Assembly: GCA_958298945.1 (NCBI GenBank)
Contig: OY282610.1
Coordinates: forward strand, 33,363,667 to 33,427,666
Reading direction: 5' to 3'
Origin: Atherix ibis
Lineage: Eukaryota > Arthropoda > Insecta > Diptera > Athericidae
DNA length: 64,000 nt
Shown here piece by piece: positions 11,960 through 39,860 of the stretch; position 1 is the stretch's first letter, and each line of letters opens with the position of its first letter. The notes under the pieces were generated by a model, which had not been told where the DNA came from, made no database searches, and saw only the letters and a program-made list of their open reading frames with translations. The translations under genes were made by a program, and so were the position numbers.

Positions 11960-12870
11960 GCAGTTAAACCTTTTGAAGGTACCTATGAAATTTTATTTCA
12001 ATCTGTTTAATGGTTTAAAATTTAAATATATCTTTTGGAGGAAGTCAATATATTTTTTGAATTTTCTGCAAAATTCGCTTGGATTTTTTCTGAATTTTAA
12101 TGCTGAACACTGCAGACCATAATGTGTTTATAGAATCCAAATTTTTTTCAATAATGATCGTTTAATGCAAACGAAAAATTTGGTTTCAAGATTAATTAGG
12201 AAATTACAAATTGGTTCAAATTTAAAGGGACTTTCTCTGAAGTTTAATGCTAAACATTACAGCAGATCGTAATGTGTTAATAAGAACCAATTTTTTTTCA
12301 ATTAAGATCAATTAATTAATTTTGAAGATTACATAAAAAATTATTAAAAATAACATTTAGCAATTTTTATGTTATTTCCATTTTATTTTTATGTTGAAAA
12401 ACAACCATCTTTCGAAGGCCAGTAAAATGGTTCAAATTTGGCAAATTTAAAAGGACTTTAAATCTGAAGATTAATGCTAAACATTGCAAATTGTAATGTG
12501 TTTATAGAAACAAATTTTTAAAAAAATGAAGATCATTTAATTTGGTTTGAAGATTAATTAGGAAATTACTAAAAATAACATTTAGCAATTTTTATGTAAT
12601 TTTCATTTTATTTTTATGCTAAAGAAAACCATCTTAAAAAATGGTTCAAATTTGGCAAATTTAAAAGGACTTTCTCTGAAGTTTAATGCTAAACATTGCA
12701 AATCGTAATGTGTTTATTAGAACCAATTTTTTTTTTTCAATTAAGATCATTTAATTAATTTTGAACATTACATAAGAAAACATTTAAAATAATAATATTT
12801 AGCAATTTTTATGTTATTTCCATTTTATTGTTATGTTGAAAAAAAAATCATCTTTAAAAGGGCAGTGGAA
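11960..12870 (+). repeat. Degenerate tandem repeat, about four units of 150-230 bp
   Basis: The core GAAGTTTAATGCTAAACATT followed by GTAATGTGTTTATTAGAACCAA recurs near 12090, 12230, 12460 and 12670, each followed by AATTAAGATCATTTAATTAA and ATTTAGCAATTTTTATG. Units differ by indels and point changes, so this is an old array. Confidence 0.75.
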
Positions 12871-14639
12871 TAGTGCATCTTAAAAACAGAGCTTTCCATT
12901 GTTCAGCCATTTTTATTTTTTTAAAGCTGCCTAACATTGGTGTATGAGTGAAATTATTAATAAAAATGTGTATTTTTGAAGAGCAAAATCAACAAACAAA
13001 CAAAAAACAAGAAATTAGCAAATAATCTTCGAAGAAAATAATATTTTTTTTATAAATATTTTGTTGTTGTTTTTTTTTTACTTTTATTATAATTTTTTCT
13101 TATATTTTGGGACGGTGATTTCGATTGTATTATTACAAATTTGCTTAGTCTTTACGAAAAGAAAAATCGATTCGCCATATTTCAACTACTCTCAAATGTC
13201 TTCTCTTAATTCTCTTCGTTAATTAATATTTATTCAATACTAAAAAGTCTGTCTCTTTTTTGTTCAAATGATTTACTATTAGGCTGTTGGTTTTTTTTTT
13301 TTTGTTATATTCGATTACATAATCATTTGACCAGAAAAAAGCTCTCCTAAAAGAGAGAGGAAGCCATTGACAAAAACTATGGACATACACTCAATCTCTC
13401 TTCTGATTATCTAATGTTATTTTCATTTTCAGTTTTCTCTTATCATTTGTCTCTTTTCTATTTTGATCAATGCTGCTCACTATAATCTCATTCGCTTCTT
13501 CTACTAATTTGTCTCTTTAATATTTTCTCTTATCTTACATCTTATCTTTACAAACAAACAATGACAAAGTGCAGTTTACATAATTTGCACATTCAATATA
13601 ATAATTAATTAGTTTAGTAAAAACAAAAAATATTACAATTTCAATCTTTTCCTTTTATATTCATTTTTTTTTATTTATAACGAGATTCCTCTCGATAAAT
13701 TCCAAAAAGTCCAAAATATACGAAAATCTATCATTTCAAGTTTAATACTGTTTGTGTTTTTTATTTTTAATTGCCCATTTTCAATGAACAAATATAATTT
13801 TATTCTTTCATTCAATAAATAGAATTTTTTTTTTTTACAATTACAAGAAATTCAAAATTTACATTTTTGAAAATATTTTTTTTTTAATTACAGTAATTTA
13901 AATAAATAAAAAATAAAGAAATTATATTTAATCATATTAATTTTGGTTTTCATTTTGTTTACGTCAAAGGCAATATAATCGCTTGCGGACATAAAGTTTA
14001 TACCATAAATACGAGTATAGTGTACATTTCTGTAATTATTGTATTATATTTTATAGCCATCTATATTCCATCTTTTATTTATTATAATTATTTTACAATT
14101 ATTTTAAAAAAGTATTAGAACCTTTTTTTTCCTTTTCTTATATTGTATTGTAGTTTATATCAAATTAAAGTGTCCATTCTTAATTAATATTTTTTTATCT
14201 GCTTGCATCCAGTTAAGATACTCTGTTGGTTATCTTATTTAAGATAATTTTTCATTTAATGGTTCGAAAAGTATAAAAAAAAAATCAATTTACAAATTTT
14301 CTTTAATTCTTATTTATTAAATAATATTGTGTGAATTTTTATTATTTATTTTTATAATACGAGTATTAACATACAAATACGCCGATTATTGTATAAATGT
14401 TGCCTTATTTTTTTTTAATTTTTGCAGTAAATTTTGCTTTTTTAAAGAGTATGCAGATTTTTTTTTCAATATTTGGATTTTTTTTTTGAAAAAAATTATT
14501 TATTTTTAAATGAATAAGAAAAAAAAGATTTTAATATTTTGTTTCCCTTTAAAAAAAAAATCTAATGAAGATTTCTTTTAAAAAATTATAACTATTTGTG
14601 TATAGATTAATTGAAAATGCTATAAAATTATTGATAATA
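12871..14639. other. AT-rich stretch without recognised genes
   Basis: Only homopolymer runs and short simple repeats seen; no conserved protein in any frame. Confidence 0.55.
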
Positions 14640-15335
14640 AAGGGTTTTCCATTTTGTGATTTGGAAAGTATAGCTTTTTCATATAACAGTTGTCATAAAT
14701 TGGTGATTCCGTTATAGAAAGGTTTCTATAAGAGAAGAAATTAATTTTTTCTCAACTATAGAGGCTCATTTCTCAATCGGTGGATATGCCAATAAGCAAA
14801 ATTATCATATATAGGACTCTAAAACCTATTAGTAACTATGGGGACAAGCCATTGTGTTGTCGTATTTTTTTTTTAAATGAAGAAAAAGATATCGTTACCG
14901 TCATTACTGAACGCTATGGTATGCATGATTTTTTTCTGCCGAACTGAAAAATTTTGATCTGTACCCATAAGCTATATGGTACAAAAACAAATTTGGGTTG
15001 TATTACGCGAAAAGTTCACAGGAAGTGTAACTTCAAAATTTTATGATGTCAATTAGCCTCCAAGATCAAATTTTAGAGCATTTATCATAAAAACCAAAAT
15101 CCATAAAGTAATGACCAAATGACAGGCCAAAATATGCGAAAAAGTCATTTAAAAAATAACCTCAAAAGAATCAAGTCCTGCAAGAAGTTTCGTTATAGAA
15201 ATTTAAGCAATATTATTTTTCATAGAAAAATGATAAAATTTAATTAATATAATGAAATAAAATTTTTATCAAAGTCTTAATTAAATGTATGTTTTATTCA
15301 AGTTTACTTTCCGAAGCATAAATTGACTAACCCTT
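14640..15335 (+). mobile_element. GYVNKQN-group element, internally deleted copy
   Basis: Starts AGGGTTTTCCATTTTGTGAT and ends near TTGACTAACCCT, imperfect inverted ends shared with 31200-32648. Plus-strand transposase remains: EAHFSIGGYANKQN near 14760, then CTAAAACCTATTAGTAACTATG, matching the (W)G(S)xNPQVTM segment of relatives, followed by degraded core and 3' region. It lies in the 3' flank of Arl4. Confidence 0.65.
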
Positions 15336-16769
15336 TATAGCAACTGAATTTCTTTATGTTAATTTAAACAGAAATCGAATTAGAAAAATAATATAATTAC
15401 TATATAAAATTTAGACTCTATATATATTTATATATGTATGATATTAAAAATTGGATCGAATTTCATAAAACAAAAAAATAATTGCGTTTGAGTGAATTTC
15501 GGTAATTTTTATACCAGTGCTTCTCAAAATTCAGCCAATCAAAATATGAACATGATTTTCAAATTTTAGTTTTTTTTTCTTTTATTAAGCAGATTTATTG
15601 AGAAGAGAAAAAAAATCAATTAAAATAAAGTAAATTGATGTAATTCCAGCAAAAAGGTCCTAAATTTTTTTTTGTTGCAATTTTTTTTTTATCTAATTTA
15701 AGGCTTTATATTTAAGCGACGATATGGCATTTAAATATGAATTTTTCATTGGTTTTTATTTTATCATTCTTACAATACATTCGACGATATTCAATAGATT
15801 ATTGTACGTGTATATACAAAAGTGAACACATCGAAGGCACAACTACTACCATATGGGGGAGAATTTTTACACCACTGGCAATACTGGTTGATGTTTTTGC
15901 GCACTCCATTTTTTTTTTTTTTTAATTATTTTTAAATGGCTTTTTCTTAATATTAGGCAAAGTATTTCAGTAATTTTGAATTTTTTTTCGGTGTATAAAA
16001 ATACGATACATCAAGCGGATTATACTCGCAACTAGCACTTCCTAATTATTTTTTTTCATTTAATACTAATTAGCACTGAATATTTAGACAATATTATTGA
16101 TTTATTCCTTTTTTTTTTTTATTGGAAAAGAAATTGAAGAAATTCAGAAACGTATTCTGAATGTGCATAAACAATTTTTTCTATGCTGAATAAAAGACTT
16201 TTTTTAGTCGCTTTAATATAAACGATATTATTATTATTTTTTTTTTGATTATTTTGTTAGCTTCTGGGAGGGAATTCTTTTAGTTGGGTTTAAGACGAAC
16301 TACTCTGATTTTTTTTTAAAATTTTATTTACATATACAATACTTTCATACACTTATTTAATAATGCATTCGTACGCACATTAACACGAGAGAAGACAAAA
16401 AAAAAAACAATCACAAATTTAGAATTACACAAATTCTAATCAATAAAATAATTGTGCTCCTTTTCGATTCCCGTTTTATTTTTTTTTGTTTTTCTTTTTT
16501 GTTCTTTTTGCTTAAACTCTTATCTTCATAATTAATACAGAATTTTTTTTATATTTTTTTCTCTTTAATTATTCAAATCAAAATTAACAATCCTTTTTCT
16601 TAATATTATTAATTTTTACAAATAATTTATTTGTTTTTCCTTAAATTTTTAAAAGTTTTTTTTTTTTAAATTTTGTTTTTGCAATAAAATTTTGAAATTA
16701 AGAAAAAAAAAATAATGAATTTAAAGTAATAAAAATGATGAAAATGATACAATCTATAATTAACCTGGC
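15336..16769. other. AT-rich 3' flank of Arl4
   Basis: No gene seen. This presumably contains the Arl4 3' UTR and polyadenylation site, since it lies directly downstream on the minus strand. Many TTTATT words (AATAAA on the minus strand) occur, so the true site cannot be chosen from sequence. Confidence 0.45.
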
Positions 16770-33069
<16,300 letters not shown>

Positions 33070-33570
33070 ATTATAGTGTAATTAAATGTTTGCCCGTTTT
33101 CGTTACAAAACTAAATTTGGTTTTTCAATAAAATTTAAAAAAAAAAGAAAATTTTTTTTGTCTAGTTAATTTATGACCACCCAAAAAAAACAGGATTTCT
33201 TCTTAAATCTCTCTGTCAGTATTGTAGAAATTTATTTACACACGAACGAATACATAAAATTTTCTTTTATTAATTATTGTATTTTCCTTTTTAGATTTTT
33301 CCTCTATTTTCCTTAATTTTTTAACTGATTCTATATTAACTATTCGATAATCATGTTAAACACGATATTATTTTCATAAATTTGTCTGGTTTTTTTTATT
33401 AATTAAAATTACTTTAATTTCTATAATTATTTTTTTTTTAATTATTATTATTATGATTATAATTAATTTGATTATAACTATTATTATTGTTATTTTATTT
33501 AAATATCACAAACTATAAACAATTTTTATTATTTCTATTCTCTTTCTATATTTTTATTATATTCTGTATA

Positions 33571-33592
33571 AGTGTGTGTGTGTGTGTGTGTT
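33571..33592. repeat. (TG)n microsatellite
   Basis: About ten GT units. Confidence 0.95.
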
Positions 33593-33772
33593 TCCTTTTT
33601 TATAGTTTCTTTTTTTATTTTTATAAAAGAATATTCACAAAAAACTTTCTTTTTGATGTGATTCGATTTTTATAATTTATAGACAATTTCACATAAATTA
33701 TTATAGAATTTTTAGACACCAACATTACTGGATATACTAACTTTTTGGAAAATTAAATTTCATTTAAATAAA

Positions 33773-33796
33773 CAGAGAGAGAGAGAGAGAGAGAGA
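33773..33796. repeat. (GA)n microsatellite
   Basis: About eleven GA units, 0.7 kb upstream of the Arl4 start. GA tracts can bind GAGA factor in flies, but nothing here shows that this one does. Confidence 0.95.
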
Positions 33797-34479
33797 AATT
33801 GGAGCGAAATTATGTAATTTTCTCAATTGTTTTCAAGTTAAATTTTTCGTATTCAAGAATTTTTTCTTCTTCTTCACTATATTAAAATAAAGTCGATCGA
33901 TATTTTTTTATTTATTCACTTATTAAATTGTTAATAGTTAGTTTGTGTTCATTTATACAACAACTGCAAGAAACTGCACGAAAAATGTCAACAACCGCAA
34001 GAAACTGCACGAAAACGTATAAAATTTTTACTAGTTCGTTTTTTTTGGCTCTTTTTTAATATATTTTCTTTGTAAAAAAAAAATGTTTACCCTAAAACCA
34101 TCATATCTTTTGATTGTTTTTTTTTTTCAAGAATTCTTTTTGTTTTTGTAACTTAACAAAATGTCTTCGAAACTTTATTAGTTGTTCATATTATCACAAC
34201 GACATTCTGTAGACGCTATCGTTGCAAAACTGCCCCATGAATTATTGTATATATTTTTTTGAAAATTTATTAACACGATTTAGATGATCATAATTAGTAT
34301 TATTATAAATTAGTTGTGTTAGAAAATGATTTCGATTCGAACAATACATATCATCAAATTGCAATTTAACACTATTAGAACTATAATAATAGATCGTTGG
34401 TAATTTTTTTAAAAAACTTTCATTATTATAATAATAATTACTAATTCTACGATTTTTAATTTTATTTTTATTCTTTGTA

Positions 34480-34508
34480 TTATTATTATTATTATTATTA
34501 TTATAACA

Positions 34509-34547
<39 letters not shown>

Positions 34548-34552
34548 AATAT
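34480..34552. repeat. (TTA)n microsatellite
   Basis: Two runs of TTATTATTATTATTATTA split by TAACAATAAG. On the minus strand it gives poly-Asn in an open frame at 34242-34616. Confidence 0.9.
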
Positions 34553-34619
34553 TATTAATGTTCCTTTTCGATATTGATAAGAAATTCATTAATCTAACAC
34601 ACTGAAAAGGCCTCATTTC

Positions 34620-35280
34620 AACAGATATTCTGTTCTACGTTTAATTAATTCTTATTTATTTATTAAAAATTTATTTATTAATATTATATAATCAGTTCTT
34701 GATTGAGGATGATATTATTTGTTGTTGTGTTTTTTTTTTAAATGAAACAAACCAAAACTGTAACGTACACACACTTTTTCGTAACGGAAAATTTACATTT
34801 TATTAATTATCTTGTAGAATTTTTTTTGTTTAACATTTATAAGGTTTTGATTCTCTTGTTAACAGTTCCTTAGGAATTCTTTATGTTCACGATCATCTGT
34901 AAATAAAAATATGAAATTTTCCATTAAAACTTTTTTATTTTTGATGAATTTTTTTTTATTTTGTAGTATCTATAACTAAAAAAAAAATAGATTTAACTAG
35001 CAGATTAACATAAAAGTAATAATTAATGGGTGGGATTATGAAGAGTAAACTTCTATCAAAGTTCGTCTTGTTCGCATGTATGTCAATAAGAAGTTTATTT
35101 CTTCAATAGAGCTAAAATTTTTCAATTATTTATATAATATTTTCACAGTAAGAAGATTACAATTTCTTATTATATCTTAAATTTTACTCAAAAAATAATT
35201 TTACCATATTTCAAAGACATTATGAAAATGATCGATCGGTAAAATTTACTTATTTTTTGATCATAATGATCGTCAATCTG
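34620..35280. other. AT-rich stretch without recognised features
   Basis: No conserved frame or repeat boundary seen. Confidence 0.45.
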
Positions 35281-35960
35281 AGTCTGCAATTAAAGAATTT
35301 GGTGGATAAATTTAAGTCTATTGGTTCGGTACAAAATCATACCAAGCTGAAAATATTGCTTCGGTGAGTTAAAATGTAGCACAGGATCCAGTTTCATAGG
35401 TTTCACGATGTTCTCAACAATTCGGGCCAGTTCACAATGACCACATGACAAATTTTTGCATAAGGATTTGGCTCTTAAGCCTTATTAGGTCCCATTGATA
35501 CAAGAATTAAAGCCACCAAATCATTTTGAACATAGAAATTTTGATGATTGGATCAGTGAATCTGGTGCTGGTTTTTCAGAAAAAAAAACCAAAAACTATC
35601 AATGGCGTGGGCTATGGAGACACGGTAATCAATGTTTTATGGTCTATTTTTGATCACATGTATATCGGCGACTTGTGGTTTCAATAGGACAGTGCTGCGT
35701 GCCACACTGCCCAAAAAAACAATCGATTTATTGAAAACCAAATTCAATGAACTTGAATCTAATTTCGCGAAGAGATGTTGCCAATTGGACTTTTTCTTAT
35801 AAGGCTATGTGAATGTTAATATTTATGAGAATAGTCCACACACAATACAAGAGTTCAGAACCAATATCAATCGCTACAGGCATCGAAAGGAGTGATGCCT
35901 GTAGACGTAGCCATGGTAGACATTTACCAGATATTATTTTTTATTCATAAATGGTAATAT
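35280..35960 (+). mobile_element. GYVNKQN-group transposase relic
   Basis: Plus strand, interrupted frames: LALKPY*VPLIQELKPPNHF (compare KVQLVQQLKPHDH in the 1-406 copy), GDLWFQ*DSAACHTAQKNN near 35670 (WFQQDGATCHTA motif, second catalytic Asp), and a C-terminal part to about 35940. Ends not found. Confidence 0.65.
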
Positions 35961-36229
35961 TTGTTCAAATACATGTGTGAATGTAAGTTAAAATTTTGTA
36001 TTTGCACAAAAGTACAAAATTAGTGACGCTTTAGTAATCGATGGGTTATTCTAGGAAAAAAAGTGGATGGTAAATTTCAAACAAGGGGATTGGTATGATT
36101 ACAGCGACGAGAAAGAAACTTTTTATAACGAGACAAAGTCAAATCTCGGACATAATAGGAGCTTAGGCTAACGATGAATAACACTATTGCGAACATCGAC
36201 AATTTTTAGAAGTATTTTTGACTGAAGTG

Positions 36230-36620
36230 ATTGGTTTCGGTAGAGGTTGGAAGGTTTAGTAGAGGCCTAGTGTTATAATCTGTAAGTCCATATTGGTTTC
36301 AGTAGAGCATTGTAGAAAATTACTTTACTGTCTATTGTTAGGTTAGAACGTTTGTCTAGAAGTCGAAGTAGTTGGTGGTATTAGGGTTCTGTTATCATCT
36401 GCAAATGGAGTAAATAAAATTTTGTAGAAGATGGCATCAAGTATACTTCCCAGCAAATATCGACGAGATATTCAAGAGTTCATTAGATTCATTTATAAGT
36501 ACTTGCAAATGGCAGTTAGACTAGGTAATATGTAGAAGGAAGAATCATCTTAAGCTCCCAGAGTAATCCCAGGTTGAGCAGACTTTTTGACCGAGTCTTA
36601 TGTCTCATTAATATACCGTA
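36230..36620 (-). mobile_element. Jockey-type LINE relic
   Basis: GTAAGTCCATATTGGTTTCA (36290) and the part after it align with 28400-28500. 36400-36600 aligns with the IYADD-to-YLSDRYF stretch (ATCATCTGCAAATGGAGTAA...). It is unreadable as protein now. Confidence 0.55.
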
Positions 36621-36639
36621 ACAATATCCTTTTCTATCT

Positions 36640-38090
36640 AAAAAGTAGTGGATAGTTCGGAAAACTTTCATTAATAACTTTTGAAAAATAAATTAATAAT
36701 AAAAAAAATATAATTAATAATTTATAATAATATTGAAGACTTTTTCTTATAATTTTCCAATAGAAACGCAAAAATTATCAAAAGAATCGATCGAAAATAC
36801 AGAAATTTGTTTAAAAAAACATTTAACGGAATTGTAATTAATTTGCATTAATCTGCAGAAATTCACAGCAATAAAGTGTTAATTATTGAAAATAATAAAT
36901 GAAAAATAAACAAAAACAAAATAAGAAACATTTACAATATATAATCAATTTGATTTAATTAGCATCACATATTATGAAAGAATAATTAATGATTTTATCG
37001 TCGAGGTGATTAAGGAACGGAATGGAAAAAAGCACAAATTCAAATATGAAAACTTGATTCATTATATAAGAGACCATTAGCGTATGGACACACTAGCATG
37101 TACGATTTATATTATAGCACAGGTTAATGAACTGCTTCATTTTACATTTGGTATATTGTAAATAAAATAAAAAATTGAGAAAAAAATCCACTTGATTATC
37201 AAAACAAATAAAAATAAATAAAACACAAAAACGAATGAATATTTTTTTATCGCAATTTATAATATGCAATCTTTTAAAACTCTGTACACATGCATAGTTA
37301 AATTGCTATCTTTGGAAAACTAGTATGAGTGAAACCACCACCAACCGGTAATCCTTAGCTATGCAAAACCAAAACCGTAGGGAAACCACCCATTTATCCA
37401 AGCTTTAATATAGCAAACGCACAGGGTAATGTTAAGCTTGACCCATTTTCATTTAGAGCTCATTTTGAATAGTGACAGGAAAGTTTTCTAAAGGCTGCAT
37501 ATAAATTAGAATAAGTGAAAAGGATATCCAAGTAAATAAGGAAAAGCTCCTTGAAAGTAATAATAATCAACGCAATGGAATAAAAACATATTACGAAAAA
37601 TTGCTACGCAAATTATCTCAGAACATTTTCTGTAAATTTGCATTTCTTGTATTTTTCTTATCAAAATATTCTTTTTTATGATATTGTTCTTGATAAATTA
37701 TTACAATACATACGCTGTTGTTTATAAGTAGAAAATAAAAAATAAAAAAAATAAAAGGAAGTGAATTGGGCTATCCAAAAAGTTATAGACATAATAAATT
37801 CGACAAGAACTGATAAAAATACTTTTCCTTAATTAGAAGAAAAACTCTCAAGACCAAATTAAAACGAGTTTACTTTATTTTCAGATATTCTCTTATCAGT
37901 AGAGCTCCTGATTATGTTGTAAGAATTTCTTTTGCGGAAATTGTGATGTAATTATTAGAAATATTGGAAAATTACAAATTCTACGGATGTTCAAGTGTTA
38001 TTAAAGCTGACGACACTAAGCCGATGACTTAATAGTAACTAGCCCCGAGCAAAATCCTTTCACCAATATTATTAAGGAATTTACTTATGC
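36640..38090. other. No genes or repeats recognised
   Basis: AT-rich, somewhat less biased at 37030-37130 and 37260-37520. No conserved frame. Confidence 0.45.
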
Positions 38091-38095
38091 GCGAT

Positions 38096-39860
38096 TCATA
38101 AATTCTCAGCAAAAACTCTCAGTAAAAATCCTCCGTAAAAATTTTCAGTCAAAATTTTGCAGTAAAAAATTGCAGTCAAAAATTTTCTCAGTAAAAATGC
38201 TCAGTAAAAATTTCCAGTAAAAATTTGTAGCAAAAATACTCAGCAAAAGTTCTCAGTTAAAATCCTCCGTAAACATTTTCAGTAAAAAATTTGCAGTAAA
38301 AACTTTTCAGTAAAAAAATTTCAGTAAAAATTTTCTGTAAAAAAATTTCAGTCAAAATATTTCAATAAAAAAATTTTCAGTTTAAAAATTTTTAAGTAAA
38401 ATTTCTAGTAAAAATTTCTAGTAAAAATTTGCAATAAAAATTTGCAGCAAAATATTTTCAGTAAAAAATGTTCAGTATAAATTTACAGTAAAAACTTGCA
38501 GTAAAAATTTGTAATAAAAATTTGCAGTAAAAAATTTACAGTAAAATATTTGGAGTCATGTTCAAGAAAAAGTTACCAGCAAAAATTCTCAATAAAAATT
38601 CTCAGTTAAAATTTACTTTAAAAATTTCCAGTAAAAATTTCCAGTAAAAATTTTCAGCAAAAATTCTCAGTAAAAATTCTCAGTAAAAATACTCCGTAAA
38701 CATTTTCAGTACAAAATTTGCAGTAAAAACTTTTCAGTAAAAATTGTCAGTAAAAAAGTTTCAGTAAAAATGTTCTGTTAAAAACTTTCAGTCAAAATAT
38801 TTCAGTAAAAACATTTCAGTTTAAAAATTTTTAAGTAAAATTTCTAGTAAAAATTTATAGTAAAAATTTATAATAAAAATTTGCAATAAAAATTTACAGC
38901 AAAATATTTTCAGTAAAAAATGTTCATTAAAAACTTGCAGTAAATATTTGTAATGAAAATTGGCAGTAAAAAATTTGCGGTAAAAATTTGCAATAAAATT
39001 TCCAGTCAAAATTTCCAGTCAAAATTTCCAGTCAAAATTTGCAATAAAAATTGCATTAAAAATTTGTAAAAAACTTTACAGTAAAAATTTTCAGTTAAAA
39101 ATTTGTAGTAAAATATTCTCAGCAAAAAAATTGCAGTAAAAAATTTTCAGTAAAAAAATTTCAGTAAACAATTTTCAGTTTCAAAATGTTTAGTCAAAAT
39201 TTCTAGTAAAAATTTGCAATAAAAATTTGCATTAAAGAATTGGCAGTAAAAAATTCTTAGTACAAAATGTTCAGGAAAAAGTTCTCAGTAAAAATTCTCA
39301 GTTAAAATTTACAGTAAAAATTTTCAGTAAATATTTCCAGTAAAAATTTCCAGTAAAAATTTCCAGCAAAAATCTCAGTAAAAATACTCCGTAAACATTT
39401 TCAGTAAAAAATTTGCAGTAAAAACTTTTCAGTCAAAAATTTCAGTAAAAAATATTTCAGTAAACAATTTTCAGTTTAAAAATTTTTAGGTAAAATTTGT
39501 AGTAAAAATTTGTAGTAAAAATATGCAATAAAAATTTGCAGTAAAAAATTTGCAGTCAAAAATGTTCGGTAAAAAATTCTCAGTAAAAATTTCCAGTAAA
39601 AATTTGCAGCAAAAATACTCAGTAAAGATTCTTAGTTAAAAAATTTAGTAAAAAATGTTTAGTAAAAATGTTCAGTTAAAATTTGCAGTAAAAAATGTTC
39701 AGTAAAAATTCTCACTAAAAAAATTAGGTAAAATTTTTAGTGAAAATTTGCAATCAAAATTTTCAGTCAAAAATATGCAGTCAAAAATTTGCACTAAAAA
39801 ATTTCTCAGTAAAAAATGTTCAGTAAAAATTCTCAGTAAAAATATGCAGTATTTGTTTAG
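38096..39860. repeat. Degenerate minisatellite, unit about 13 bp (CAGTAAAAATTTT)
   Basis: About 1.75 kb built of CAGTAAAAATTTN units that vary by base changes and single-base indels (CAGTAAAAATTTG, CAGCAAAAATTCT, CAGTCAAAATTTC). A higher-order block with CTCCGTAAACATTTTCAGT, then AAATTTGCAGTAAAAACTTT, recurs near 38265, 38692 and 39385, and a shorter form near 38130. The minus-strand open frames inside (38821-39009, 39699-39935) are low-complexity products of the repeat. Confidence 0.93.

Larger units (their letters stand above)
33070..34240. other. Arl4 5' flank, probable 5' UTR and promoter region
   Basis: Directly upstream of the Arl4 ATG on the minus strand. No splice acceptor sits at the ATG, so the leader continues upstream. 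AT-rich, with the TG and GA repeats listed separately and a 31-bp duplication at 33961. No core-promoter motif can be chosen reliably. Confidence 0.4.

Noticed and set aside
33773..33796. GAGA-factor regulatory site for Arl4
   Set aside because: The (GA)n tract is real, but nothing in sequence alone separates a binding site from a microsatellite, so it is listed only as a repeat.
34242..34616. Minus-strand open frame of 124 codons with long Asn runs, upstream of Arl4
   Set aside because: The Asn runs are the translation of a (TTA)n microsatellite and the rest has no conserved motif. It could be leader sequence but is not supportable as a gene.
38096..39860. CRISPR-like array
   Set aside because: Units are contiguous and about 13 bp with no unique spacers, in a eukaryotic intergenic region. 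It is a minisatellite.
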